64,000 nucleotides of DNA from Atherix ibis (taxonomy: Eukaryota > Arthropoda > Insecta > Diptera > Athericidae): positions 77,244,868 through 77,308,867 of the forward strand of contig OY282607.1 in assembly GCA_958298945.1 (NCBI GenBank), written 5' to 3'. Every line of letters begins with the position of its first letter. The stretch's first letter is position 1. This document shows, in pieces, positions 38,892-48,659 of this stretch. The notes below the pieces were generated by a model. That model had not been told where the DNA came from. It saw only the letters and a list, made by a program, of their open reading frames with translations, and searched no databases. The position numbers and the translations under genes were made by a program.

Positions 38892-41538
38892 TCACGTTAA
38901 AAAATGAACGAATCTGTTCGGTGCATGAATAATTCTCGGTTTTTTCGATGCCAACGACAATAATGTTGAAATTTTTAAGTGGTCAACTTTGAATGGACCG
39001 TCGTAAGGTGATTTGAGTGGCGGGCGTACTTTGTCATCACGCAGAAATACGTGGGTGCAATCTGCTAGGCTTTTCTGCACATAATAATTATTGGACGAAT
39101 GGTTTGATGTCTTCACTGGTTGCAAATTTTTCATCATGTGTTCAGTGACAAAGTCCGACATGTTTTTTGTGAGTAAAGCTGTCTCGAGAAAATATCCGGG
39201 AATTCGTATTGTTTGACCAAAAATCATTTCAGCCGGCGAAGCATTAATATCCGGTTTGAACATCGTTCGAAGACAGTAAAAGTAATGGAAGTAATGCATT
39301 GGCATGACATTTAATTGAGGCTTTAAGTTTTCGATGTAATCGTTTGATGAGTCCATTGGATTGTGGGTGATACACCGCCGTGCGAACATGTTTACATCCG
39401 ATGATTTTGTTGAGTTCGGTAAAAAGAGTTGAATCAAATTGGCGCGCCTGATCAGTGGTAATGTATTGCGGTACACCGTAGTGAGAGATCCAACCACTAA
39501 TCAGAGCTTTGGCGCAAGTTTCTGCAGTTATGTCATCGATGGGAATGGCTACTGGCCATCGTTGATTTGGTACCTTGAAATTGTCCAAAATGGCTCTGTT
39601 GTGTCGTACAATTTTGCATTTCTGGCATTGAATGCAAGACGACGCCCATTTTGAAATGCCAACTTTCATGTTTGACCAAACATATTTTTCGGTGATCATT
39701 TTGATTGTTGCCCGCTTCCCTGGATGTGACGCATTCTGCAATAGTTCGAAGATTGGTTTGCGAAGATTCGAAGCAATGTATGGACGAATGTTGTCAGTTG
39801 ACGTGTCGCAATATAATTGGAGATTTGAATTGGGTAATGATACCCGTGCAAGTTTTAACGACGAACTTGGATTTTTCAGAATTTGTTCAAGTTTGTTGGC
39901 GTCGATTTGCGAAGATGCGATGAGCTCGATGCTTAAGTCATTTGAAATGGTTTCAATGCGTGAGGGTACATCAGCAATAATATTGTCCCTTCCGGACTCG
40001 TGACGTAATTCAGTTGAAAATTGACCGATGAAATCCAAATGACGTAGTTGTCGTGGCGATGCTTTGTCTGGTTTCTGTAGAAACGCGAAAATCAGCGGCT
40101 TATAATCAGTGTAAATGATGCAGTTTCGACCTTCGATCATGTATTTGAAAAATTTAATTGATTGATAGACGGCGAATAACTCACGATCATAAGTGCTGCA
40201 TCTGATTTCCGTGTCGGTCATTCTTTTTGAGTAAAATTCCAATGGCTGTAATTTATTGTCCATGATTTGTTGCAGAACTGCGCCTACAGCAAAATCGCTG
40301 GCATCAACATGAAGTACCAATTGGGCTCCCGTTACTGGATGAGATAAACAAGTGACAGATGCTAAGTCTGACTTGCATTTTTCGAAAGCTGCGGTAGCTT
40401 CGTCGGACCAACCAATCAGTGATTGGTCCTTTTTCTTGTTCCCCCTAATTAGGGACTGTAGTTTTCCCCGTGTTGCAGCTGCATGTGGGAGGAAACGCCG
40501 ATAAAAATTCATGAACAGTAAAAAACGACGATGTTCGAATGCTTTTTTTGGCTTTTGAAGTTCAAAATTGCATCAATTTTTTCGGTATTTGGAAGTATTC
40601 CATTTGCGGTTATCATTTGTCCCAAAAATAGAACTGTTGGTATGCAAATGTCGCATTTCGCCGTGTTGATTTTTACATTGAATTGTTGCAGACGATTTAA
40701 AACCAATTCTAAATGTGTGCGATACTGCGTTTCATCCTTTGAAGCGATGCAAATGTCATCCATGTACACATAAACAAAATCTAAATCGTGAAAAATCTGG
40801 TTCATGTAGCGTTGAAACGTTTGTGAGGCGTTGCGAAGACCGAATGGCATGAATTTGAATTCGAAGAGACCGAATGATGGCTGTTTTTTTACGGCTCTCT
40901 TCGTCGAGTGGGACCTGATGATATGGTTTGATGAGATCAATTTTTGTGAAAATGGGTTTTCCAGCAAAATTTTGAGCAAAATCATGGATGTGTGGAAGAG
41001 GATACCTGTCCGGAACCGTTATAGCATTGAGTCGTCTATTATCACCGCATGGGCGTCACTCGCCATTGTGTTTTTTTACCACATGTAGCGGACTGGCCCA
41101 TGGAGTTTTACTTGGTTGACAGATGCCTGCTCACATCATGATTTCAAATTCCTCAGTGTCTAGTCGACGTGCGCGTCCCTAAATTTATCGAAAATGTCAA
41201 AAAAATTGATTGATTTATTAATGGTGCTGATCCGTTGATAGGTGGCCAGTTGATAGACGTTTATTTTTGTATTTGATCAATCAGCCGTTTGCACTTAATA
41301 TCGGCGAGTAAATTGAAATGGTCTAAAATCAGCGCCAATAACTGCTTGTTTGACGTCAGCGATAATGAATTGCCAAGTGAAATTTCTGCGAAATCCCAAA
41401 TTTACGTTTATGTGTGTTTTTCCAAATGTTTTTATCAGTGTGCCATTTGCGGCGTAAAAGTTGATAACCATCGGCGTTTGAAGTGCTACCGTAGTAGGCC
41501 TTTGGAATAACTGAAATGTCAACACCCGTGTCAATCAA
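38892..41538 (-). pseudogene. Ty3/Gypsy pol (protease, RT, RNase H, integrase), broken
   Basis: From 41538 down: protease with IDTGVDISVIP (active-site DTG), then GADF in another frame. Reverse transcriptase has FGLFEFKFMPFGLRNASQTF and YVYMDDICIAS (catalytic DD intact, 40985-40509). RNase H has HVDASDFAVGAVLQQ, YDREL, YTDYKPL and IIADVPSR, with its acidic residues present. Integrase has a zinc region ASHPGKRAT...CIQCQKC in which the first His of the usual HxxxH is Gln. About 40 residues with the first catalytic Asp are missing between VPNQ and RWPVAIP. The second Asp (ITTDQARQF) is kept, and the final catalytic Glu is Lys (NGLIKRLHR). The frame shifts near 39300, and the C-terminal [19 protein letters not shown] continues in another frame. 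Confidence 0.85.
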
Positions 41539-41599
41539 ATACTTTCTGTTACTTTGGCGATCAAAAATAAAAAGATTTTACTTTTCGAGGTGTCCACTT

Positions 41600-42492
41600 C
41601 GCTCGCCTTTGTTTCGGAAGTGGAAATAATTAGTTTTTTGAGTCCCCCTTAGTGGACGAAAATTTACAAGGTTCGATACACTTTTGTTCCATTGCACCGA
41701 ACTTGAAGTAATAATAGCAATATGGACTATTATTGTTAGGACGTGAAGTGGATCGTCTGCTATCTTTTGATTTAACGCGACTTTGTGAGCGTCCGCAAAT
41801 ATTCGACAATTGTGAGAACTTTTTTGAAAGTTCCTCAATCTGATGTGTTAAAGCGGAAATTTCAGGTGACATGTCGTCAGAAGTTTGCCGTGAAGTAGAG
41901 GGCGTTGCTACCTCGCTAATTTGTCGAAACGTTATAATTTCTAAAATTTTGTCCGCCATGCTTGCAATTTTTATCAAATCGCCGTCAGCAGTGGAGATAA
42001 CAGGACGAAATTGTTCTGGCAAACGTTCAATTCAAAGTGTTTTTACCGCCTCATCTGAGAATGCATTATTTGACAGTTAGCGCATTTTTCGAAGAAGAAG
42101 TGATGGCTTGGCATCACCTAATTCGGTTTCTTTTGACAAAATACGCAGTTTTTGCTGATCAGAATGTGTGAATTTGGCTAAAATTCGTGTTTTTAGTGTT
42201 TCATATTTATTTAATAATGGCGGATGTTCAATAATGTCAATGACTGGCTGTAGAAATTGTGGATCCAACGATCCCAAAATGTGATTAAATTTCGTTGAAT
42301 CGGTTGTAATGCCAACTAATAAGAACTGAGATTCCATTTGCATGAAGTATATTTTGGAGCTGTTTTGATGAATGGTGCTGGTTTGACAGACACCATGTGA
42401 ATTTGATTTGCCGAATTATTTGGAAAAATGTTGCTTGCATCTTGAAATTCTGGCGATAGAGGATTTGCCTTCGGTGGATTATTGGTTGCCAT
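41600..42492 (-). pseudogene. Ty3/Gypsy gag, broken
   Basis: ATG at 42492-42490 (MATNNPPKANPLSPEF). After a frameshift near 42340 comes a capsid-like block (QFLLVGITTDSTKF, LGSLDPQFLQPVIDII, YETLKTRILAKF, ELGDAKPS), and after a further break at 42070 a Ser/Arg-rich tail with the zinc-like motif CYYYFKFGAMEQKCIEPC. The usual His of that motif is Tyr here. This wording is characteristic of CsRn1-clade gag. It cannot give a full-length protein. Confidence 0.75.
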
Positions 42493-42889
42493 TGAGAAAT
42501 TTTTCAAATTTTATTTAATAATAAAATTATCTCTGTATTTGTCGGTCAGGGCGGTAGTTTTCCACAATTGCCCCCTTCCTTAACAAGCTGTTTTCTTGAA
42601 TTCTCTCGTAACGATTTAAATATCCAATTTGGGTTCAGAACTCTTTTTCTACACACTCTATTACTTCTGTTTACTGCGATTGCTGACGCCACAGATGTAG
42701 TAACTTCCAGGCTATCCTAGCTGATGGACGATTGTGTGCCACTTTATGTTCAGCTTCTATGGTAGCCAATTTTGCTGCTGCTGTTTGACTGTTGCTGTTG
42801 CGTTAAGATCATCTTTGCTTTTGTTGTCTCCGTTCTATCTGTCAGTACAATTTCACAAACAAAATTCCCGTCACGAATAACTAAATACC

Positions 42890-44163
42890 GTACATACGGA
42901 ACTTATTCAGAAAATTAAAAATACAAGTTTATTCATCTAAATCTATATTGTCCCCTTCAAAGTAATCCCCATCGACTTTAACACGCTTTTGCCAGCGCTT
43001 GATCTAACCCTCGAAACATTTTTTATATTCGGTTTTCGGTATGTCCATCAGTACTTCCTGCGATTTTTCCATTACTTCCTCTCGGCTGTTGAAACGCGTT
43101 CCCCGTAATGGTTTTTTAACTCGATTGAGTAGAAAGAAGTCACAGGAAGCCAAATCAAGTGATTTCGGTGGTTGTTGGATGGTATTTGTTGCATTTTTCG
43201 TCAAAAAATTACGAATAATGATGGTACTGTGCGACGGTGCGTTATCATGGTGCAAAATCCACGCGTTTTCTGCCCACAATTCTGGTCTATTTCGGCGAAT
43301 TGCTTCAGGCAAACGTCTCATAACGCCCAAATAATACTCTTTGTTTACTGTCCGGCCTTCTGGCAAAAATTCATGATGCACTACACCGTTGTAAACCATG
43401 AAAACCGTGAGCATTGCCTTCTTTATTGACTGAAAACGACGTGGTTTTTTTGGTCTCGGCTCATTTGGTGAACGCCATTCACTTGCCTAATGTCTGGATT
43501 GCGTGTCGTAACATAAACCTACGTCTCGTCTCCAGTAATGATCCTTTTCATGAATGTGGGATCGGATTCAGCCTCGCAAATCATGTCTTTTGCGACGTCA
43601 ACACGGTCTCTTTTTTGCATAAAATTGAGGTCTTTTGGCACCAACTTTGCTGCTAAACGACGGAAACCCAAATTATTAACCAAAATGTCTTGAACGGATC
43701 CATAGGCAATGTTCAAGTCCTCCGCTATCTCTCTGGTGGTTAATTTGCGGTTATTGACCAAAATTTCTCTTACTTTATCAATGTTTTCGTCGGTTTTCGA
43801 TGTCGATGGTCTGCCACTGCGCTCATCATCTTCGATTGACTCACGACCACTTTTCGACCGTTTTCTTTAGAGAATTGTTGCCAAAACACTTCGAACATTT
43901 CCAACGTTCGCGCACCATTAAATCCGTTTTTTACGAAAAATTTAATACAAGTTCGTTGTTGCAAATTTAAATCCATTTCTAAAATTGTAAAAAATCGCCA
44001 ACACACACAGAGATAGATGAACTCTTGGCTACATAACTTTTTCAAATGTCAAGCTATGATGCTAAGATTTAGAGGGAATATCAACAACAGATGTACCAAC
44101 TTAACAAAAAAACAGAACTCAAATCGTTCTGTGCCACACTCCCATCGTTCTGGGAACTTTTTT
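42890..44163 (-). mobile_element. mariner element nested in the 5' LTR
   Basis: It sits between the LTR-element leader (ending near 42890) and the surviving 5' LTR segment (from 44165). Terminal inverted repeats were not resolved. About 120 bp of LTR plus the primer-binding site are missing at the junction, so insertion was accompanied or followed by deletion. Confidence 0.7.
42929..43976 (-). pseudogene. mariner transposase with premature stop
   Basis: From ATG at 43976-43974: MDLNLQQRTCIKFFVKNGF and a degraded N-terminal helix-turn-helix region, then VNNRKLTTREIAEDLNIAYG (second DNA-binding motif), and RIITGDET with the first catalytic Asp, followed by TAG at 43519-43521 where the family has Trp. 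The frame then continues with HHDNAPSH (second Asp), a mutated PPKSLDLASCDFFLLNRVKK (third Asp), FNSREEVMEKS, and the C-terminus DYFEGDNIDLDE with TAA at 42929-42931. At least one frameshift lies near 43770. A different mariner subfamily from that at 1-808. Confidence 0.85.
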
Positions 44164-44164
44164 C

Positions 44165-44374
44165 AATTAAGTATGTGACTTTATGTTAAGTTAGCGCGTG
44201 TTACTCCTGAGTGCTATCGCGCGACTGACCGCGCAACGCACATTCATTGCCATGGCGCTCAGCCGTGCACAAGTGAATGCCAATGTGTATATGTACCATG
44301 TGCAGTATGCATATTGTGTGCATGTTTATATAACTGCTTGTATGAATGTTTTGGTTTTTTAATCCAACTGCCAC
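44165..44374 (-). repeat. 5' LTR, partial
   Basis: A 210-bp match to 38664-38869, ending CAACTGCCAC next to the target duplication GACTG (44375-44379). The inner third of this LTR is lost at the mariner junction. Confidence 0.8.
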
Positions 44375-44379
44375 GACTG

Positions 44380-44786
44380 CATAAGACGTTATATTATCGT
44401 CAACGGCCGCGTCCGTAAAAAACAGCAAGTAATAATTAAGTCCATCCAATTACACGAGGAAAAATTTCCTTTTTTCAGTATATGCCATTTTGTACCTGTC
44501 TAGAGATGTAGACAATCCGAACTCCGCTGTCAACTATGGCTTCCAATCAGGATGAGGGAAGGAAGTTTGGAAATTAAGGGTGATGGTGGAGGGATCTCTT
44601 TCCAGATAATAGACCATTAATGAAAGAGAAGATAAATTTCTTTTGTATAGATAGATGGATATTCTGTTTTTTAAGATGGGGAGAATAGTGAGAAGAACAA
44701 AGGTTTTTATATAATAAATTAGTACGGGATTTGAAAAGGTAATAAGAGATATATGGGCTTGCGACCAGATGTGATAAGTCTTAAGT
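44380..44786 (-). mobile_element. LINE RT end and RNase H start (copy 1, upstream of insertion)
   Basis: Minus-strand reading KTYHIWSQAHISLI, then TFVLLTILPILKNR, NLSSLSLMVYYLERDPSTIT, and after a frame break LNYYLLFFTDAAVDDNITSYAV, the start of RNase H. It joins in frame to 38536 across the LTR insertion. The 5' limit is the duplication junction at 44786/44787. Confidence 0.65.
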
Positions 44787-44945
44787 AAAAAGGGCCTTGC
44801 GATGAAGTTAATATTAAAATACAGGACGCAATAATTATAATGTACACTATTTAGTTCAATGTACACTATTTAGTGGAGAATATATTCTGATTGTAAAATA
44901 GGGTGAGGATCACATTCCCGGATCACCATTCAAAATTGATGTATA
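44787..44945 (+). pseudogene. cher: duplicated last exon of filamin, dead
   Basis: A copy of 36889-37039 with lesions: a one-base loss after ATTAAA, a short repeat of TGTACACTATTTAGT replacing the VRDR codons, and TAG in place of the Trp codon before GDDH. It lacks a splice acceptor because copying began inside the exon. It ends with the same [13 protein letters not shown] wording. It cannot contribute to filamin. Confidence 0.9.
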
Positions 44946-45665
44946 ATTTTAATTAAATCAGCTAATTGTTGACTAAAGAAAAATATTAAGACAAAATCAC
45001 AATATCAGATGAATTAATAATATAATTTCAATCTATATCAATACAAAGTATGTATGTGTAATTTACAATTTTCTAAAAACTGCATAAATTCAACAACAAA
45101 AATTTGCTGCAAATCAGTTCTAATGAAAAAGCGAAACTATTACCACATTCCGAACTTATTAATTTTTCAGTTAGTTTTACTTTGCAATTACTTTACTTCA
45201 ATAAATTTGCGGTGTTCTCTATAAAATTTTCGCTTTTACCATTATTCGACACGAAGAATCCCTTTATTTATTATACATATGTTAAATATATATGTACATA
45301 TATAGTCGTATATTGATATTTGCGATCGGCAAACTTTTCTATTTGCCAATGTGTTAATAATATCATAAAGCAATTAAAAGAGATATTCAAAATTAATTAA
45401 CATATTACGTTATTATTATAAAAAATATTTAATTTACATTTTGCAAATTATAATATTTTATTGTTTTTATTATTATTTCTAATTATTATTATATATATAA
45501 ATATATTTTTTCTGAAAACCTGTCATTTTGCTTATATAATTATTTTTAACTTATACGAGTATATATATAAATATTTTCTTTTTTGTTAAGCATACAATTA
45601 TATTCGAATGAACTTATGTATTCCTGTCAGAAATATTATGTTTTAGTGTATTGAAGTTAAATAAA
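44946..45665 (+). repeat. duplicate of filamin 3'UTR including AATAAA
   Basis: A close copy of 37040-37805 with small indels. It ends at AATAAA 45660-45665. Its presence means 3'-end reads of filamin may map to two places. Confidence 0.85.
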
Positions 45666-45729
45666 GAGCGTACGTGCATACATAAATCGAAATATATTTG
45701 TTTGTTGGTTTAAATGTACGGTTTTTGAG

Positions 45730-46682
45730 CAATCTGAAAATTGCACAATGAGGAATCTGAAATCCCATTATAAAAAAATGTTCGATAAGGCGACATTCCG
45801 TTAAAAGATGAAGATTAGTGAGTTGAACGTCACAGGAATAAGGGAAATAATGTGTGAGAGTAGAATGTTCTATTCTTATTCTGAGCAGTTATCGTGCCCA
45901 AAAAGTCGACACGGTTGTTGAATAGACTGGCCGGTCAATAGTTGGCCAATGTTTTAAAAGAAACCTAGAAACCTTTCACTACTTGTCCAGTCTGTGTGTC
46001 TACATATGTCTAAAGGTGTCATTTGCAGTGGGCGACGGAGAATTTTCACTGGCAGTTGAACAGCCTGCTCATTGCCCGCCACTACTACATGACATAGAAC
46101 CCAAAGCAATTCAACACCTCTGTTATTAAGCAGGTTATGTTGAGTATTGTTGAGAACAGAGTCCCTCGATGGGCCACGAATGGTTTCCATATCTGCGTGG
46201 CTGTCACTGAATATAATGATATTACGGTGATTGGGAGTGCAACCTGCAATCTCTACCGATATCTTTAATGCCCACATCTCACGATAATATGGTGCTGCTT
46301 TAAAAGGGAAGATACCACAGTGAAGGTCACGAATGCGGAAGCCATGACTTCATAAGACGTTATGTTATCGTCAACGGCCGCGTCAGTAAAAAACAGCAAG
46401 TAATAATTAAGTCCATCCAACTAGTCGAGGAAAAATTTCCTAGGAAAATAACTGATCAGTATTTGCCATTTTGTACGTGGCTAGAGATGTAGGCAATCTG
46501 AACTCCGCTGTAAACTATGGCTTCCAATCAGGATGAGGGAAGGAAGTTTGGAAATTAAGGTTGATGGTGGAGGGATCTCTTTCCAGATAATAGACAATTA
46601 ATGAAAGAGAAGATAAATTTCTTTTGTATAGATGGATGGATATTCTGTTTTTTAAGATGGGAAGAATAGTGAGAAGAACAAA
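45730..46682 (-). mobile_element. LINE RT end, RNase H and 3' tail (copy 2, not interrupted)
   Basis: The counterpart of 37870-38536 plus 44380-44692. RNase H motifs SDSHADMETI and GNEQA(V)QL are present, and the second motif has lost the catalytic Asp (Val in place of Asp). At 46345 the LTR site is empty but carries a roughly 10-bp deletion (GTCAT directly before GGCTTCC), which shifts the frame. Confidence 0.75.
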
Positions 46683-47435
46683 GATATCAGAAAAAGAGAA
46701 TTTCAGAGTCAACACCCCAGTCAGCCAATTGGATCAAGATTCTGTGTATGCAAATGCGATCATATGCATTTTGTAGACGATGTGTTAAAAGCAATCAATG
46801 ATATCTACGTTTATAGCAATCATGGATCTCATGCTGTAGCTGTAGAAGTAATGTCAGAGTCCACCTGCATGACCTGTAGGCATATTGATGAAAGGTGTGC
46901 TTACGACGGCCGAGAATGTGATTAATTTATCTCCATGTCTCCCTTGGCGAGGTCGTTCTGTCAATTGATGCTGTGAAGTTTTCCCAAGCTGAATGCTTAA
47001 CCAATCTTAACGCTCTTTTGACCAAAACAGCCTTTAGTCTGATATCCAAAGAATTTGCCGGACTGGAAAGACGATATTTCCAGTCGTAAAACTGCTACTT
47101 CGTGGGAATACCAAACCAGGTGGTATCTAAAATTGCTAGTGGAAGAAAAATCGATTCACTACTACCTCTTATGATAATTTTAACCACATTAGTCGCTTCC
47201 CGGTTAGGAGATAAGGCAGTTGGCATGTCGTCAGCGCACATGATGATCTAAACTTATCACAGTTTGCCAATCTCTCCACGAAACTCGAAATAGCCTTTGT
47301 GTTCGCATACTTGATGCTGGCTTTTAATATTATAGAAGATGATTACTGCCTTCTTAAAAGTTATGAATCTTAAACAAATATTGACCAAACACTCGCTTAA
47401 GAATAAAAGTCAAGTCCGGGGAAGAGAAGGATCTT
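46683..47435. other. unassigned, probably degraded LINE interior
   Basis: It lies between the RT end of the copy-2 LINE and ORF1-like sequence on the same strand. I could not match any endonuclease or RT motif here with confidence, and no open frame is long. It may be deleted or scrambled LINE interior. Confidence 0.35.
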
Positions 47436-47729
47436 CTAGTTGAAAAAAATCGGTGGAAATGAGCCATTCCTCGATAATTTTTCCGCGCCAACAGGTTCTG
47501 GACGACTCCCAATAGGAACTGTGAGCGTTAAATCACCGAGGATGATGGTTTCATTAGGACCATCATTCTCGGTGATTTTAATGCTCACAGTTCCTATTAG
47601 GGGGTCGTAGTGACTGTGATTTACTTTTACCTTCTTTTTGACTTTTTCAAAGAGATTTTTAGAGGGTATCGTTTTATTAAATATAGCCGTTGGGATTGTA
47701 GAAGGTGTTGGAATATTATTTTTTATCAA
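47436..47729 (-). other. 97-codon open frame containing a long inverted repeat
   Basis: The product is unrecognised (KKVKVNHSHYDP, then near-repeated peptides around GTVSIKITENDG and LTLTVPIG). The frame runs straight through the 47511-47598 palindrome. It is probably part of the LINE region rather than a host gene. Confidence 0.25.
47511..47598. repeat. 39-bp imperfect inverted repeat, 9-nt loop
   Basis: The arm 47511-47549 (AATAGGAACTGTGAGCGTTA...) and the arm 47559-47598 are reverse complements with about three differences, around the loop TTCATTAGG. Within a LINE-like region this could be a local inverted duplication. Confidence 0.85.
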
Positions 47730-47799
47730 GGAAAAAGTTGGTGATAAAGAAGAAAAATTGTTAATTTTTTTAATTCAATGGTAGACTCTGTGACAAAAG

Positions 47800-48647
47800 T
47801 ACTTAATGAAACGGTACACTTTGTGGTAGGAGTAACTGGTGGAACTGTAGAGGTGGTAGATAAGACAGTTTTTTAGTGGGTAACTTGGTTGATTGACTAG
47901 GCTGAGCAAATACAATTTGTGCTAGGATAACATCCTTTGGTAGGACTGACATGTTGTTTTGATATTTACAGCGTTCTGTAGCCTTACTCATGGAACATTT
48001 ATTATCCATCATAGGTTGCAGGATATTTTTCCTTAAATGACAAGATGGTGCTGAATGTCCAACTGCTTTACAATTGACACAGAAGATATAGCTTTAGATA
48101 GTCCCAACTTGTAGGGATAGCCCGCAGTTGCCACAGCATGCCTGTGATTTGCAGTGCTTGATTGTATGCTCGAGTGTGTGGCATATTCTGCAACGCATAG
48201 GATTTGGGTAGTAGGGTTTGATAGACAAACTTTGATACAGGATTGAAGTGGATGAAGGAAGATCATAGGAATATGAATGCAAATTATACAACGCCATCTC
48301 TTTTAGATATTATTTTTCTAGCCTCGATGACATTATAGTACGGCAGATTTGAAACAATTTCCGATTCTTCAGTATTGACTACCCACTTGCAAAAAACAGT
48401 GCCTTTTACATGGTCAAAGTCGGGTGCAAAGATAAATGGAATCCATTTTTATTGGAGAAGATTTGATAAATTTGTGACCATTACGGTAATCATTTACTTT
48501 GACAATATCACTGCTAATACTTTTTAAAGTGTGAGGAACACGAAAAGGACCGAGTTCATTAGTTTTTTTCTTGCTAGATATACCAGCAGAAATAACAATG
48601 AAACGGGGACTCTTACGCACTTTGGTGGGTAGTGAAAGAAAGTCCAA
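47800..48647 (-). pseudogene. LINE ORF1 (gag-like) with zinc knuckle, broken
   Basis: From 48647 down: FIVISAGISSKKKTNELGPF, VPHTLKSISSDIVKVND, NGHKFIKSSPIKMDSIYL, a frame break, FCKWVVNTEESEIV, another break, then YYPNPMRCRICHTLEHTIKH ending in CKSQACCGNC. The last segment holds CxxCxxxxHxxxxC, a CCHC zinc knuckle, and the start of a second. This is the ORF1 plan of I/Jockey-type LINEs: an RNA-binding protein of the element. It probably belongs to the same element as the RT and RNase H pieces downstream on this strand, with most of ORF2 deleted. Confidence 0.65.
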
Positions 48648-48659
48648 ATATCATTTATT

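Larger units (their letters stand above)
38542..44374 (-). mobile_element. CsRn1-like Ty3/Gypsy LTR retrotransposon, inactive, carrying a nested mariner
   Basis: A minus-strand element with 3' LTR 38542-38869, purine-rich tract next to it (complement of 38870-38885), pol, gag, a leader (42500-42890), and a partial 5' LTR at 44165-44374. A mariner (about 42890-44163) sits where the rest of the 5' LTR and the primer-binding site should be. The gag Cys motif of CxxxxxFG...KC..PC style and the pol wording place it near the CsRn1 clade. Target duplication is GACT(G). No envelope-type ORF was seen. Several frame breaks and lost catalytic residues make it inactive. Confidence 0.8.
36889..46682. repeat. 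tandem duplication of filamin 3' end plus LINE, first copy interrupted
   Basis: Sequence from 36889 (inside the last filamin exon) through the 3'UTR and the LINE is repeated from 44787 on. Copy 1 is 36889-38541 plus 44375-44786. Copy 2 is 44787-46682. The two copies run in the same orientation. Copy 1 contains the 5.8-kb LTR element (38542-44374). Copy 2 is uninterrupted there but has a roughly 10-bp deletion at the corresponding site and a roughly 45-bp deletion near 46026. Beyond 44692 (copy 1) and 46682 (copy 2) the sequences diverge. Confidence 0.88.

Noticed and set aside
39439..40003. Plus-strand open frames over the pol region (for example 123 codons at 39632-40003)
   Set aside because: They are shadows of the minus-strand Ty3/Gypsy pol gene.
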